Source: CAVTPU01 sp963736695
Lineage (GTDB): Bacteria > Actinomycetota > Actinomycetes > Mycobacteriales > Micromonosporaceae
Direction: 5' to 3'
Length of the DNA: 64,000 nucleotides
Assembly (NCBI GenBank): GCA_963736695.1
Contig: CAVTPU010000004.1
Coordinates: forward strand, 1,984,001-2,048,000
In this document: positions 1-6,746 of the stretch, one piece after another
Layout of the letters: every line of letters begins with the position of its first letter
How positions within the stretch are numbered: the first letter of the stretch is position 1
Translations under genes and position numbers: made by a program
Notes under the pieces: model-generated
The model's database searches: none
What the model saw: only the letters and a program-made list of their open reading frames with translations
Told to the model about the DNA's origin: nothing

Positions 1-312
1 ACCGTCCGCCGGCGGCGCTGACTGCGCCTGACCTCGACGAGCGGCCCACAGACCCCCGCGGCGACACCGCTGCGGGGGTTCGGGACTGAGGGGATCGGGC
101 CCACGTTTCGGAACCTAGCCGGAACACACCCATCCCCCGCAAGAGTCCCGTGCAGGATCACATCGGCGCTTGTCTGGTTTATGGTGATTTGAGACAAAGA
201 TTCCATGACGTTTCTCCGACTGAATACCGCAACCGGCCCGGCGTGTCTGGACCATAAACAGACCATGGGACGGCACACTCGCCAGAAGTGAATCATCACC
301 GAGGAGGACACC
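1..312. other. Upstream gene end and DUF5679 promoter region
   Basis: No complete gene is visible here. One forward frame stays open from the window edge to a TGA at 87-89 and another to a TGA at 19-21, so the 3' end of an upstream gene probably lies in the first 20-90 bases, but I cannot say which frame is real. A GC-rich hairpin follows at 53-78. The rest is AT-richer and presumably carries the promoter of the DUF5679 gene, whose RBS (gaggagg) is at 301-307. Long minus-strand open frames cross this stretch but show no recognisable protein. Confidence 0.3.
53..78. terminator. GC-rich hairpin, likely terminator
   Basis: A 7-bp stem CCCCCGC / GCGGGGG (53-59 with 72-78) encloses a smaller GCG/CGC stem. 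There is no T-tract behind it. It lies just after the possible end of an upstream gene and before the DUF5679 gene, which suggests a terminator. Confidence 0.4.
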
Positions 313-474
313 GTGGCCACAACGGCCCAGACCTACAACGGTTACTGCGTCAAGTGCAAAGAAAAGCGTGACTTCGAAGGCACCGTAGAAATCAGCAAGA
401 CCGGCATGCGAATGGCCAAAGGCAAATGTCCCGTCTGCGGGACGACCGTCAACCGCATTCTGGGCAAGGCGTAA
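313..474 (+). CDS. DUF5679 zinc-ribbon protein
   Basis: This is a 53-residue protein with a GTG start placed five bases behind the RBS gaggagg (301-307). It has two Cys pairs, CVKC near residues 12-15 and CPVCG near 39-43, spaced as in a small zinc ribbon. The CPVCG knuckle followed by a basic C-terminus matches the actinobacterial DUF5679 family, which sits beside the AarF-like gene in mycobacteria (the Rv3196A position). Its function is unknown; metal binding is inferred from the cysteines. The gene is too short for most ORF callers. Confidence 0.85.
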   Translation: MATTAQTYNGYCVKCKEKRDFEGTVEISKTGMRMAKGKCPVCGTTVNRILGKA

Positions 475-602
475 TCCCACGCGACCGCCGCCCGGCCCGT
501 TGTGGACAGGGCGGCGTGTCGCGACAGGGAGTGGCGAGACCGACGGCCCACCTGTGGATAACCGCCGGGGATGGCCATCGGGTGGTGACAGCATGACCCG
601 AC

Positions 603-1691
603 ATGAGCCGATCCACCGCTCGTCGTCCGTTGCTGCTGCCCACCCTGCGCCGCCTGTGGCGTGATCCACACCGAGTTCAGCTCGGCACGGATCCGGCCCG
701 AGCGGTGCTCCTGGAGCTCGCCAATCCGCGCTGCGCACGCCTGCTCGACCTGCTCGACGGAAGCCGGTCCGAGTCATCGGTGCTGCGCGAGGCGCAACGC
801 CACGGAATCGGCGCCACAGACGCGGCGGCGGTGCTCACGGCCCTGCGGCAGGCGGGTTTCGTCGTGGACGCCCACACCCTGCGGCCGACGGGCATCGGCG
901 AGGCGGCACGACGACGTCTCGACCGCGAGGCGGCCGCGCTGGCCCTGCAACCACCGCCCCAACCGATGGCACCCGCGACAGCGCTTCGGCGGAGACTCTC
1001 CACCCAGGTCATCGTCAGCGGAGCTGGCCTGCTCGCCGTGCCGATCGCGGGCGTGCTCGCCGCGTCTGGGATCGGTCACATCACCCCCGACCTCACCGGC
1101 GTCACCCGAGTCGCCGAGGCGAACCCCGGCGGCCTGCTGCCCTCGGACGCACACCGGCCACGCGGCATCGCCGCAGCCGAGGCAATCAGACGAGCCGCGC
1201 CCGAGATCTCCGTCGGCCCTCCACGTGCCGGACGGGCGACCTTCGCAGTTCTCGTGGGGTTCACCGCGCCAGCGGCGCTCACCGCGTTCGCTCACGCCCG
1301 ACGCCGCATGCCGCATCTGGCCGTCACTATCCGAGACGCCACGGTGGTCGTCGGGCCGCTCGTCCGCCCCGGCGTCACCGCCTGCCTCAACTGCCTTGAC
1401 CTGCACCGGCGAGATCGCGACCCGGTCTGGCCGGTCATCGCGGCGCAGTTGAGCACCGGGCCGGAGACGACCGAACCGTTGGCCGCGACGACCGCGCTCG
1501 CCGCGACGGCGTACGCGGCGGCTCAGGTTCTCGCCCACGTCGATGGGGCCACACCCGCCACCCTGGGCACGACGGTCGAGATCAGCGGGCCGGACCGGTG
1601 GACGAGCCGGCGCTGGAGCCCCCACCCGGCCTGTGGCTGCCGGAGGCGACGAAGGACTCCGTCAAGCGGACCCCCGGGCGCCGCTCAATAG
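603..1691 (+). CDS. Cyclodehydratase-like ThiF-family protein
   Basis: The 362-residue protein resembles the ThiF-like leader-binding/cyclodehydratase proteins of the TOMM family (TIGR03882-type), the same kind of protein found at the Rv3196 position in mycobacteria. The C-terminal half carries a segment with the CLNC pair at about residues 262-265, followed by LDLHRRDRDPVWP, and a terminal HPACGC motif. CxxC plus CxC probably make one zinc site. No YcaO or precursor peptide is visible nearby, so RiPP production is unlikely and the role is unknown. No convincing RBS precedes the ATG. The gene ends 16 bp before the AarF-like gene. Confidence 0.75.
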   Translation: MSRSTARRPLLLPTLRRLWRDPHRVQLGTDPARAVLLELANPRCARLLDLLDGSRSESSVLREAQRHGIGATDAAAVLTALRQAGFVVDAHTLRPTGIGEAARRRLDREAAALALQPPPQPMAPATALRRRLSTQVIVSGAGLLAVPIAGVLAASGIGHITPDLTGVTRVAEANPGGLLPSDAHRPRGIAAAEAIRRAAPEISVGPPRAGRATFAVLVGFTAPAALTAFAHARRRMPHLAVTIRDATVVVGPLVRPGVTACLNCLDLHRRDRDPVWPVIAAQLSTGPETTEPLAATTALAATAYAAAQVLAHVDGATPATLGTTVEISGPDRWTSRRWSPHPACGCRRRRRTPSSGPPGAAQ

Positions 1692-1707
1692 TGTTTCAAT
1701 TGGTCGC

Positions 1708-3024
1708 GTGACCGACATCCCCCGCCGCGCGGTCAGCCGCACGGCTCGCCTCGCGGCGCTCCCCCTGGGCTTCGCCGGGCGGGCGGCCGTGGGCCTCGGC
1801 AAACGGGTCACCGGTCTCGCCTCCGAGGTGATCTCCGCTGACGTCCAGCTGCGCACCGCCGAGCACCTCTTCAGTGTGCTCGGCCAGCTCAAGGGCGGGG
1901 CGATGAAGGTTGGCCAAGCGATGTCGATCTTCGAGGCTGCTTTGCCTGAGGAGGTCGCCGGCCCATATCGGGCGGCCTTGACGAAGCTTCAGGAGGCGGC
2001 TCCCCCGTTGCCGGCCGCGACCGTGCACAAAGTTCTGGCCGAGGAGATCGGCCCCCGGTGGCGCCAACGGTTTCGGGAGTTCGACGACGTGCCGACCGCG
2101 GCCGCCAGCATCGGCCAGGTGCACCGCGCCGTCTGGCGGGACGGACGCGACGTCGCGGTGAAGATCCAATATCCCGGAGCGGGAGAGGCGCTCGTCGCCG
2201 ACTTGGCGCAACTGGCACGCCTGAGCAGCCTATTTCGAGTCGTCCAGCCCGGCCTTGATGTGAAACCCCTGGTGGCGGAGCTGCGGGCCAGAGTCACCGA
2301 GGAGCTTGACTACAAACTGGAGGCGTCGACTCAGCGCGCCTTCGCCAAAGCCTTCGCCGACGACGAAGAGATCTGCGTGCCCGCCGTCGTCGCCGCCGCC
2401 CCCAAGGTCCTCGTGACCGAGTGGCTTGACGGCATGCCGCTGTCGACGGTGATCGCGTCGGGGCCGACACACGCCCGAGACCTCGCCGGCCATCGGCTCG
2501 CGACCCTGCACTTTTCGGCCCCGCACCGCGCGGGGCTGCTGCACGCCGACCCCCATCCGGGCAACTTCCGACTGCTCGCCGACGGGCGCCTCGGGGTTCT
2601 CGACTTCGGCGCGGTCGCCCGAATGCCGGACGGGCATCCGGAGCCGGTCGGCAGACTCGCCCGCCTCACGATCGAAGGACAGGCCGCCGACGTGCTCGCC
2701 GGCCTGCGCGCGGAGGGCTTCATTCGCGACAACGTGGAGATCGACGCCGAGTCACTGCTCTCCTACGTCGTCCCGATGCTCGAGCCGATCATGACCGACG
2801 AGTTCCAGTTCACCCGAGCCTGGTTGCGCGGGGAGGCGGCCCGAATCGCGAGCCCGCGCAGCCCCGCCTATCAACTCAGCCGACATCTCAACCTGCCGGC
2901 CAACTACGTCCTCATCCACCGGGTCACTCTCGGGTCGATCGGGGTGCTGTGTCAGTTGGAGGCGCGCGCCCCCTATCGGGGTGTGCTCGAGCGGTGGCTG
3001 CCCGGATTCGCCGCGATCGGTTAA
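1708..3024 (+). CDS. AarF/ABC1-family atypical kinase
   Basis: This 438-residue protein belongs to the UbiB/ADCK (ABC1) kinase-like family. It shows the KxGQ motif (KVGQ, residues 67-70), the alanine-rich nucleotide loop AAASIGQVH (131-139), the lysine in VAVKIQYPG (about 152), the HADPHPGNF catalytic loop and the metal-binding LDFG. I chose the GTG at 1708 because the N-terminus MTDIPRRAVSR then matches the start of actinobacterial relatives (Rv3197-type); the frame is open further upstream, inside the preceding gene. Family members are linked to quinone or lipid metabolism. In mycobacteria this neighbour of whiB7 has been tied to macrolide resistance, so a stress role is possible. Confidence 0.88.
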   Translation: MTDIPRRAVSRTARLAALPLGFAGRAAVGLGKRVTGLASEVISADVQLRTAEHLFSVLGQLKGGAMKVGQAMSIFEAALPEEVAGPYRAALTKLQEAAPPLPAATVHKVLAEEIGPRWRQRFREFDDVPTAAASIGQVHRAVWRDGRDVAVKIQYPGAGEALVADLAQLARLSSLFRVVQPGLDVKPLVAELRARVTEELDYKLEASTQRAFAKAFADDEEICVPAVVAAAPKVLVTEWLDGMPLSTVIASGPTHARDLAGHRLATLHFSAPHRAGLLHADPHPGNFRLLADGRLGVLDFGAVARMPDGHPEPVGRLARLTIEGQAADVLAGLRAEGFIRDNVEIDAESLLSYVVPMLEPIMTDEFQFTRAWLRGEAARIASPRSPAYQLSRHLNLPANYVLIHRVTLGSIGVLCQLEARAPYRGVLERWLPGFAAIG

Positions 3025-3258
3025 CTAACTGAGAATCGGGCATCTAGAAGGCTTATAGCCACGATTTGTGCACCTACTGCACACACCGCGTGACAGCAGT
3101 CGACGAAATACACCCACGCCGACTCGCATATCACCCGACTTCGCCCCTGGCACAGCGAGAAAAATCACATATCGCTACACTCGAATGGATCGACTGACAT
3201 AGCCCAGTGATCACCGCCTTCGGAAAGATCCAGGGCGAGCCAAGATCGAGGAGTTCAG

Positions 3259-4191
3259 ATGAGTGCGTTGACTGTCAAACCACCGTCGGAGCCGTCCGGC
3301 GAACAGGCTTTGGCAGCACCAGCCGCCGATGAACAGTTCTACGCTTCGTTCATCGCCCGCAATGGCGGCCTGATCAGTGAGCGTGAACAGCAGTTGCTTC
3401 GCCGCGCAGCCATCCTGGTCGCGGGTTGTGGTTCTATCGGTGGCGCTGTCGTTGAGCCGTTGGTGCGCCTCGGGGCCGAGCGGCTGGTCTTAGCCGAACC
3501 CGATGGGTATGAGTTGCACAACCTCAATCGTCAGCACGCGTCGTTGGCCGATGTCGAACGGAACAAGGCCGCCGTGTTGGCCGACTGGGCAGTGGGAGTC
3601 AACCCGTATGCGCGGGTTCGGGTGGAGGACGCTGGCATCACGCCGGAAAACGTCGCCGCACTGGTCTCGGGGTCGGCGTTGGTGTTCGACGGAGTGGACG
3701 TGACCTCCCAGTCGGCGCTGGTCTGCAAGTATCTGCTTCACAAGGAAGCCAAACTGGCGGGCGTGCCGGTGATCAGCGGCTACGACATCGCGGGCGTCCA
3801 ACTGGTCATGCTCTACGACTACCGTCGCCGCGGGACGCGGGTGCTGAACGGACGGATCCCCGAACGCGACGTGCCAACCCTGGAACCGATGCGCTTCCTG
3901 TCTCGGGTCGTGCCAATGAGCGCGCTGCCGGCGGAATTCTTCCCGGTGTTGAGCCGCCCACAAACGACTCCGGGCACGACCTTCCCCCAGCTGGTCTACA
4001 CCGCGCGAATGTTTGGTGTCGTCGCGTCGCGGGTCGCCCTTGACCTGCTCGCGGGCCGCGCGGTGCGCAAGCGCATCCTCGTGGATATCCATGACCTCAC
4101 ACGGCCGCGCGGCGCGCGGTTGCGGACCGAACTGGCCCGGATCGTCGCCCTCGCTCGCTTCGCGCCCGCCCTGCTCGGCTACCGCAAATAG
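3259..4191 (+). CDS. Stand-alone E1/ThiF-like adenylyltransferase
   Basis: The 310-residue protein has a ThiF/MoeB/HesA-type Rossmann fold. The nucleotide loop GCGSIGG lies at about residues 56-62, followed by an acidic residue ending beta-2 (LAEPD), the NLNRQ arginine finger motif, ERNKA, and the conserved aspartate of FDGVD. The core for adenylating a carboxylate is therefore intact. It lacks the paired CxxC zinc motifs of MoeB/ThiF and any obvious catalytic cysteine, so it may adenylate a small molecule or peptide rather than a sulfur carrier. The gene is AT-richer than its neighbours, has the RBS gaggag before its ATG, and is followed by an acyltransferase gene, suggesting a two-gene cassette. 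The 234 bp before it hold no gene. Confidence 0.8.
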   Translation: MSALTVKPPSEPSGEQALAAPAADEQFYASFIARNGGLISEREQQLLRRAAILVAGCGSIGGAVVEPLVRLGAERLVLAEPDGYELHNLNRQHASLADVERNKAAVLADWAVGVNPYARVRVEDAGITPENVAALVSGSALVFDGVDVTSQSALVCKYLLHKEAKLAGVPVISGYDIAGVQLVMLYDYRRRGTRVLNGRIPERDVPTLEPMRFLSRVVPMSALPAEFFPVLSRPQTTPGTTFPQLVYTARMFGVVASRVALDLLAGRAVRKRILVDIHDLTRPRGARLRTELARIVALARFAPALLGYRK

Positions 4192-4291
4192 CGAATGGCG
4201 GTCGGTCTTGCGTCCGTCGGCCAACGCCAAGTCCGCATACGTCCCCGCGGTCCGCTCTAACGGGTCGGCGGAAGACACGACAAATGCGCTT

Positions 4292-4320
4292 GTCCCGCGC
4301 GGTTAAACGCCGCGCGGGAC
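4292..4320. terminator. Perfect 11-bp hairpin after the ThiF-like gene
   Basis: GTCCCGCGCGG (4292-4302) pairs perfectly with CCGCGCGGGAC (4310-4320) around the loop TTAAACG. It starts 100 bp after the ThiF-like stop codon. No T-run follows, but stem strength suggests transcription termination or RNA processing. Confidence 0.6.
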
Positions 4321-4322
4321 GA

Positions 4323-4356
4323 CTTGCTGGCCTATGCGAATGCGTAGGCCAGCAAG
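4323..4356. terminator. Second perfect hairpin, two bases after the first
   Basis: CTTGCTGGCCTA (4323-4334) pairs perfectly with TAGGCCAGCAAG (4345-4356), and the inner bases extend the stem to about 15 bp with one G-U pair around a GAAT loop. Only two bases separate it from the preceding hairpin. It could be a second terminator, a transcript-stabilising element, or a protein-binding structure. Confidence 0.55.
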
Positions 4357-4424
4357 GATTCGATCCCAACCATGACCGATTACTCGGCGTGAAATTCCCA
4401 ATATAAATCAGTCACCAATCCTGT

Positions 4425-4438
4425 CGGTATAAATACCG
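4425..4438. promoter_or_regulatory. Perfect palindrome upstream of the acyltransferase gene
   Basis: The 14-bp palindrome CGGTATAAATACCG lies 100 bp before the acyltransferase ATG. Its centre TATAAA could also serve as a -10 element, so it may be an operator overlapping a promoter. This is a sequence observation; no regulator is known. Confidence 0.4.
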
Positions 4439-4537
4439 TGGCGGCCCTATTGAAGGTGCCCAATACTTCAATCTCGCGATTGTCTAGGTGGGAAGCGCGA
4501 ATGCTCTTCGCCATCGCCTACACAAGGGATTGGATCA

Positions 4538-5335
4538 ATGAACGACTCTGGGCCAGTTCAACAGTTCCCCGGTTCGGGCGGATCAAACGTAAGCAGATCC
4601 GAGTTGGTCAATAGCGGATACACACTCACGGTTGCCGATGATGTGTTCAGCGTGACGATTGCCCGGACCACGGAGGATGAGGAGACCGCCTACCGACTGC
4701 GGTACCAAACATTCTGCGTCGACCATCACTACCTGGCCAAAGATAAATATCCCAGCGGGCTGGAGACAGACCAATGGGATCAGTATGCTGTCTGTTTTCT
4801 GCTTCGTGCCGACGGCAAACCTGTGGGTACGTCGCGACTAATCTTGGACTCTGGTGACGGCTTTCAAACTGAATCTTACGCGAATATCCCTGCATCCCTT
4901 CCGCGTCAACAGATAGCGGAGGTATCCAGGATGGCGATTCCCAAGGACTTTGGTGGCCCAGACCGACTGTCTCGTCGGGCGGGGATGCTGGCGTTGAACC
5001 GCGCCATGATTCACTACAGCCTGGGCAACGGAATTCGCTATTGGTTCGCGACAATGTTCTCCCAGATCTATAGGTTCTATGCCGAGCTCCACATCCCGTT
5101 CCTGCCCCTCTCTCACGAACACGTGGTCTGGCCGGACGAGAACGGCGCGGCCACCATACCCGCTCTCATGGATTTGCACCATATGGGGCCATACCTATAC
5201 TTCGCCAACCGCGAACTCTATCCAGAGATGATGCAGACCGAGGCCACACCGATTGACTATGACCCAGAAGCCATGCGTGAGCTGAGGATCAGGATTGAGA
5301 CTGAGAACGAAAAGCTCTACGCGAATCAACCCTGA
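4538..5335 (+). CDS. FeeM/LuxI-type N-acyltransferase
   Basis: This 265-residue protein belongs to the GNAT-like group that includes N-acyl amino acid synthase FeeM, PEP-CTERM/exosortase-associated acyltransferases and LuxI-type autoinducer synthases. The characteristic pattern is visible in order: RLRYQTFCVDHHY near residues 54-66, a downstream D-x-W-D motif, VGTSRLI, then AEVSRMAIP. Such enzymes usually transfer an acyl chain from acyl-ACP to an amino group. Codon use and AT content resemble the preceding ThiF-like gene and differ from the flanking housekeeping genes. A two-step route (adenylation plus N-acylation) to a small signal or lipid is an inference. No clear RBS precedes the ATG. 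Confidence 0.75.
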   Translation: MNDSGPVQQFPGSGGSNVSRSELVNSGYTLTVADDVFSVTIARTTEDEETAYRLRYQTFCVDHHYLAKDKYPSGLETDQWDQYAVCFLLRADGKPVGTSRLILDSGDGFQTESYANIPASLPRQQIAEVSRMAIPKDFGGPDRLSRRAGMLALNRAMIHYSLGNGIRYWFATMFSQIYRFYAELHIPFLPLSHEHVVWPDENGAATIPALMDLHHMGPYLYFANRELYPEMMQTEATPIDYDPEAMRELRIRIETENEKLYANQP

Positions 5336-5412
5336 AAGGTCTGTCGCCCAACCGGCAACGATTCCCCGCCACGTCGACGGCTGGTTGAGTTGTCATCGAT
5401 GGCCGCAGACAG

Positions 5413-5461
5413 GTGGGCCTGGGGCCCGATGAGCTGAACTCATCGATGGACCCAGGCCCAC
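5413..5461. terminator. Nested bidirectional terminator
   Basis: GTGGGCCTGGG (5413-5423) pairs perfectly with CCCAGGCCCAC (5451-5461), and a second stem GATGAG/CTCATC (5428-5433 with 5439-5444) sits inside. It lies between the converging acyltransferase gene and whiB7 operon, so it probably ends transcription from both sides. Confidence 0.65.
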
Positions 5462-5514
5462 TCGTTGTATGGACTCGTCAGTGTGTGGTGTTGTCAGTGT
5501 GGAGTCGTCAACGA

Positions 5515-5685
5515 CTAGTGGCTGCGCAACACGTCTCGGTCCTGCCGACGCAGGGCCATGGTCGCGATGTCACGGGCGGAACGGCGAGCCTCAGCACGGT
5601 GAGGCTCCCCCATTCGTGCTCTCGACAGTGCTTCGTTGATAAGACTCAGCTCGGCCAGGCGATGACGGGTGTCATTGAAGTTCAT
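5515..5685 (-). CDS. Small basic helical protein downstream of whiB7
   Basis: This is a 56-residue ORF with ATG at 5685 and TAG at 5515-5517, starting 50 bp after the whiB7 stop. An AAGGA-type RBS lies about eight bases upstream of the ATG. The protein begins MNFNDTRHRLAEL and continues with ELSLINEALSRAR and repeated RRSAR-type segments, so it is a charged, Arg/Ala-rich helical protein without cysteines or membrane segments. Codon choice looks coding. It is co-oriented with whiB7 and probably co-transcribed. I do not recognise a named family; the position suggests a role in the WhiB7 response or in nucleic-acid binding. Confidence 0.65.
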   Translation of the reverse strand: MNFNDTRHRLAELSLINEALSRARMGEPHRAEARRSARDIATMALRRQDRDVLRSH

Positions 5686-5735
5686 GCGAGGTGTCCTTGT
5701 CAGTCGAGGGTGAACGATGCCGTCGGCGCCGTGTT

Positions 5736-6098
5736 TCAGGCGATCCGACGCTTGCCGAGGAAGTCGCTGGTCCGGTCGGCCACTTCAGTGCGCAGGGTGG
5801 CTTCGCGGGCGAGGTCTTCCTTACGCGGACGGCCACGGGGCCGCTTGCGCGCCACGATGGCGCCACGCTCGAAGATCTCACCGCCCCACACACCCCACGG
5901 CTCGGCCCGCTCGATCGCGCCCGAGAGGCACTCGACCCGCAGCGGGCAGGTCCCGCAGTGGGTCTTCGCGACCTCAAGGTCGGCCGGCGAGTCGGCGAAC
6001 CACAGATCCGGGTTGTACTGGCGGCACGGCAGCTCAGTCTCAATCCCAGCGTCAAGCCAGGTTGTCTCGCTGTCGAGCGGAGCAAACGCCAGAGTCAT
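5736..6098 (-). CDS. whiB7: Transcriptional regulator WhiB7
   Basis: The 120-residue protein is a Wbl-family iron-sulfur regulator that activates intrinsic antibiotic resistance genes together with the primary sigma factor. The four cluster cysteines are at residues 25, 48, 51 and 57 (C, then CGTC, then C). They are followed by the EPWGVWGGE turn that contacts sigma and by the AT-hook RPRGRPRK at 86-93, which is diagnostic for WhiB7 among Wbl proteins. Gene order (AarF on one side, uvrD2 on the other) matches mycobacterial whiB7. The long leader with upstream ORFs and a hairpin fits the attenuation control known for whiB7 genes. Confidence 0.95.
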   Translation of the reverse strand: MTLAFAPLDSETTWLDAGIETELPCRQYNPDLWFADSPADLEVAKTHCGTCPLRVECLSGAIERAEPWGVWGGEIFERGAIVARKRPRGRPRKEDLAREATLRTEVADRTSDFLGKRRIA

Positions 6099-6164
6099 CT
6101 CCCGGTCACCTCTTTCCCTAGTTGCTGCTATTCGTGATCTTGTGAATCGATCGCGTCAACGACA

Positions 6165-6200
6165 GAGGCCGCGGATCCCGGTTACGGGTTCCGCGGCCTC
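6165..6200 (-). promoter_or_regulatory. whiB7 leader hairpin (candidate attenuator)
   Basis: GAGGCCGCGGA (6165-6175) pairs perfectly with TCCGCGGCCTC (6190-6200), and an inner CCCG/CGGG stem closes on a GTTA loop, separated by one mismatch. Read on the minus strand it lies about 65 bases before the whiB7 ATG and directly after two upstream stop codons. Established work on mycobacterial whiB7 describes conditional termination in the leader governed by translation of an upstream ORF; this structure sits where such a terminator should be. A smaller GGTCTA/TAGACC stem (6214-6230) overlaps the uORF end and could be an alternative fold. Confidence 0.6.
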
Positions 6201-6216
6201 GAGGCGAGCCTGTGGT

Positions 6217-6261
6217 CTAGGTCTTAGACCGGTCGTCCTCGAGGTGGAATCCCGCGCGCAT
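6217..6261 (-). CDS. 14-codon upstream ORF in the whiB7 leader
   Basis: ATG at 6261 to TAG at 6217-6219 encodes MRAGFHLEDDRSKT. An AGCAAGG sequence a few bases upstream of the ATG could be an RBS. The stop codon lies 16 bases before the leader hairpin, the right distance for a translating or stalled ribosome to influence its folding. The ORF overlaps, in a different frame, the end of a longer ORF (6224-6637). Which of the two is the regulatory uORF cannot be settled from sequence alone. Confidence 0.4.
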   Translation of the reverse strand: MRAGFHLEDDRSKT

Positions 6262-6637
6262 CGCCTTGCTGGACCTTGTGCGTGCGTCCGACGGGGAGTT
6301 TCGGATCGCGCACAGCCGATGCGCTGGTGCCCAGGTTCTTGGCACTCATAACCTGCATGGAGTTGATGGTGTTGTGCGACGGGGCGCCGGCGGTCGCCTT
6401 CGAGCCGGCACTGCCGCCCGATAGTTCCCGCTCGACGATCCACAGCCGCTCGGCATTCCGCGACTGCTCAGCGATCCGCGACTGCTCAGCGCCGACACAC
6501 GCAAAACCGAGGTCGTCGATGCCGGACCGCCGTGTGGTTGAGCCGGACAGTCGCGAACCCACGGCAGCCATGGCGATTGGGTTCGCAAGGCGGAATGGGG
6601 CCGGCACCGACACGGATCCCAGATAGTGAATCTTCAT
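6224..6637 (-). CDS. Hypothetical 137-residue ORF in the whiB7 leader region
   Basis: This frame runs from ATG 6637 to TAA 6224-6226 between uvrD2 and whiB7. About three quarters of its codons end in G or C, and the middle part looks clearly coding, with an in-frame 18-bp repeat giving AEQSRI-AEQSRN. The last dozen codons look less coding. It has no recognisable domain, signal peptide or membrane helix. It stops just before the leader hairpin, so it could be a real small gene, a long regulatory uORF, or chance. The minus-strand sequence upstream has a GAGAGG stretch before the ATG. Confidence 0.35.
   Translation of the reverse strand: MKIHYLGSVSVPAPFRLANPIAMAAVGSRLSGSTTRRSGIDDLGFACVGAEQSRIAEQSRNAERLWIVERELSGGSAGSKATAGAPSHNTINSMQVMSAKNLGTSASAVRDPKLPVGRTHKVQQGDARGIPPRGRPV
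6458..6491. repeat. Two-copy tandem repeat, 18-bp period
   Basis: The 16-base unit ccgcgactgctcagcg occurs at 6458-6473 and again at 6476-6491. The period is a multiple of three and falls inside the 137-codon ORF, where it duplicates six residues. Confidence 0.7.
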
Positions 6638-6717
6638 CGTCGCCACCGCCTCTCCGCTGCTCACGCCTAGTAACTGGACCGGCACACAAAAACCAATGCG
6701 CGACAAAGCACACTGGC

Positions 6718-6738
6718 CACCAGCGATTTCCGCTGGTG
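6718..6738 (-). terminator. Hairpin after uvrD2
   Basis: CACCAGCG (6718-6725) pairs perfectly with CGCTGGTG (6731-6738) around a five-base loop, nine bases beyond the uvrD2 stop codon. It probably ends the uvrD2 transcript, so whiB7 would need its own promoter. An AT-rich stretch at about 6685-6700 is a candidate place for it. Confidence 0.5.
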
Positions 6739-6746
6739 AAGGCAGG

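Larger units (their letters stand above)
4192..4537. other. AT-rich intergenic region of the ThiF-acyltransferase cassette
   Basis: These 346 bases hold no gene that I can support. They contain two adjacent perfect hairpins (4292-4320 and 4323-4356) and a 14-bp palindrome (4425-4438), each listed separately. Base composition drops after 4360, as expected for a promoter region serving the acyltransferase gene. Confidence 0.6.

Noticed and set aside
603..1691. TOMM/RiPP biosynthetic cluster
   Set aside because: Only the cyclodehydratase-like protein is present; no YcaO, dehydrogenase or precursor peptide is nearby, and the gene is part of a conserved housekeeping neighbourhood.
3025..3258. Possible small gene between aarF and the ThiF-like gene
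   Set aside because: Short frames lack RBS and coding-like codon choice; it reads as a promoter region.
5413..6351. 312-codon plus-strand frame across whiB7
   Set aside because: It is antisense to whiB7 and begins in the terminator hairpin.
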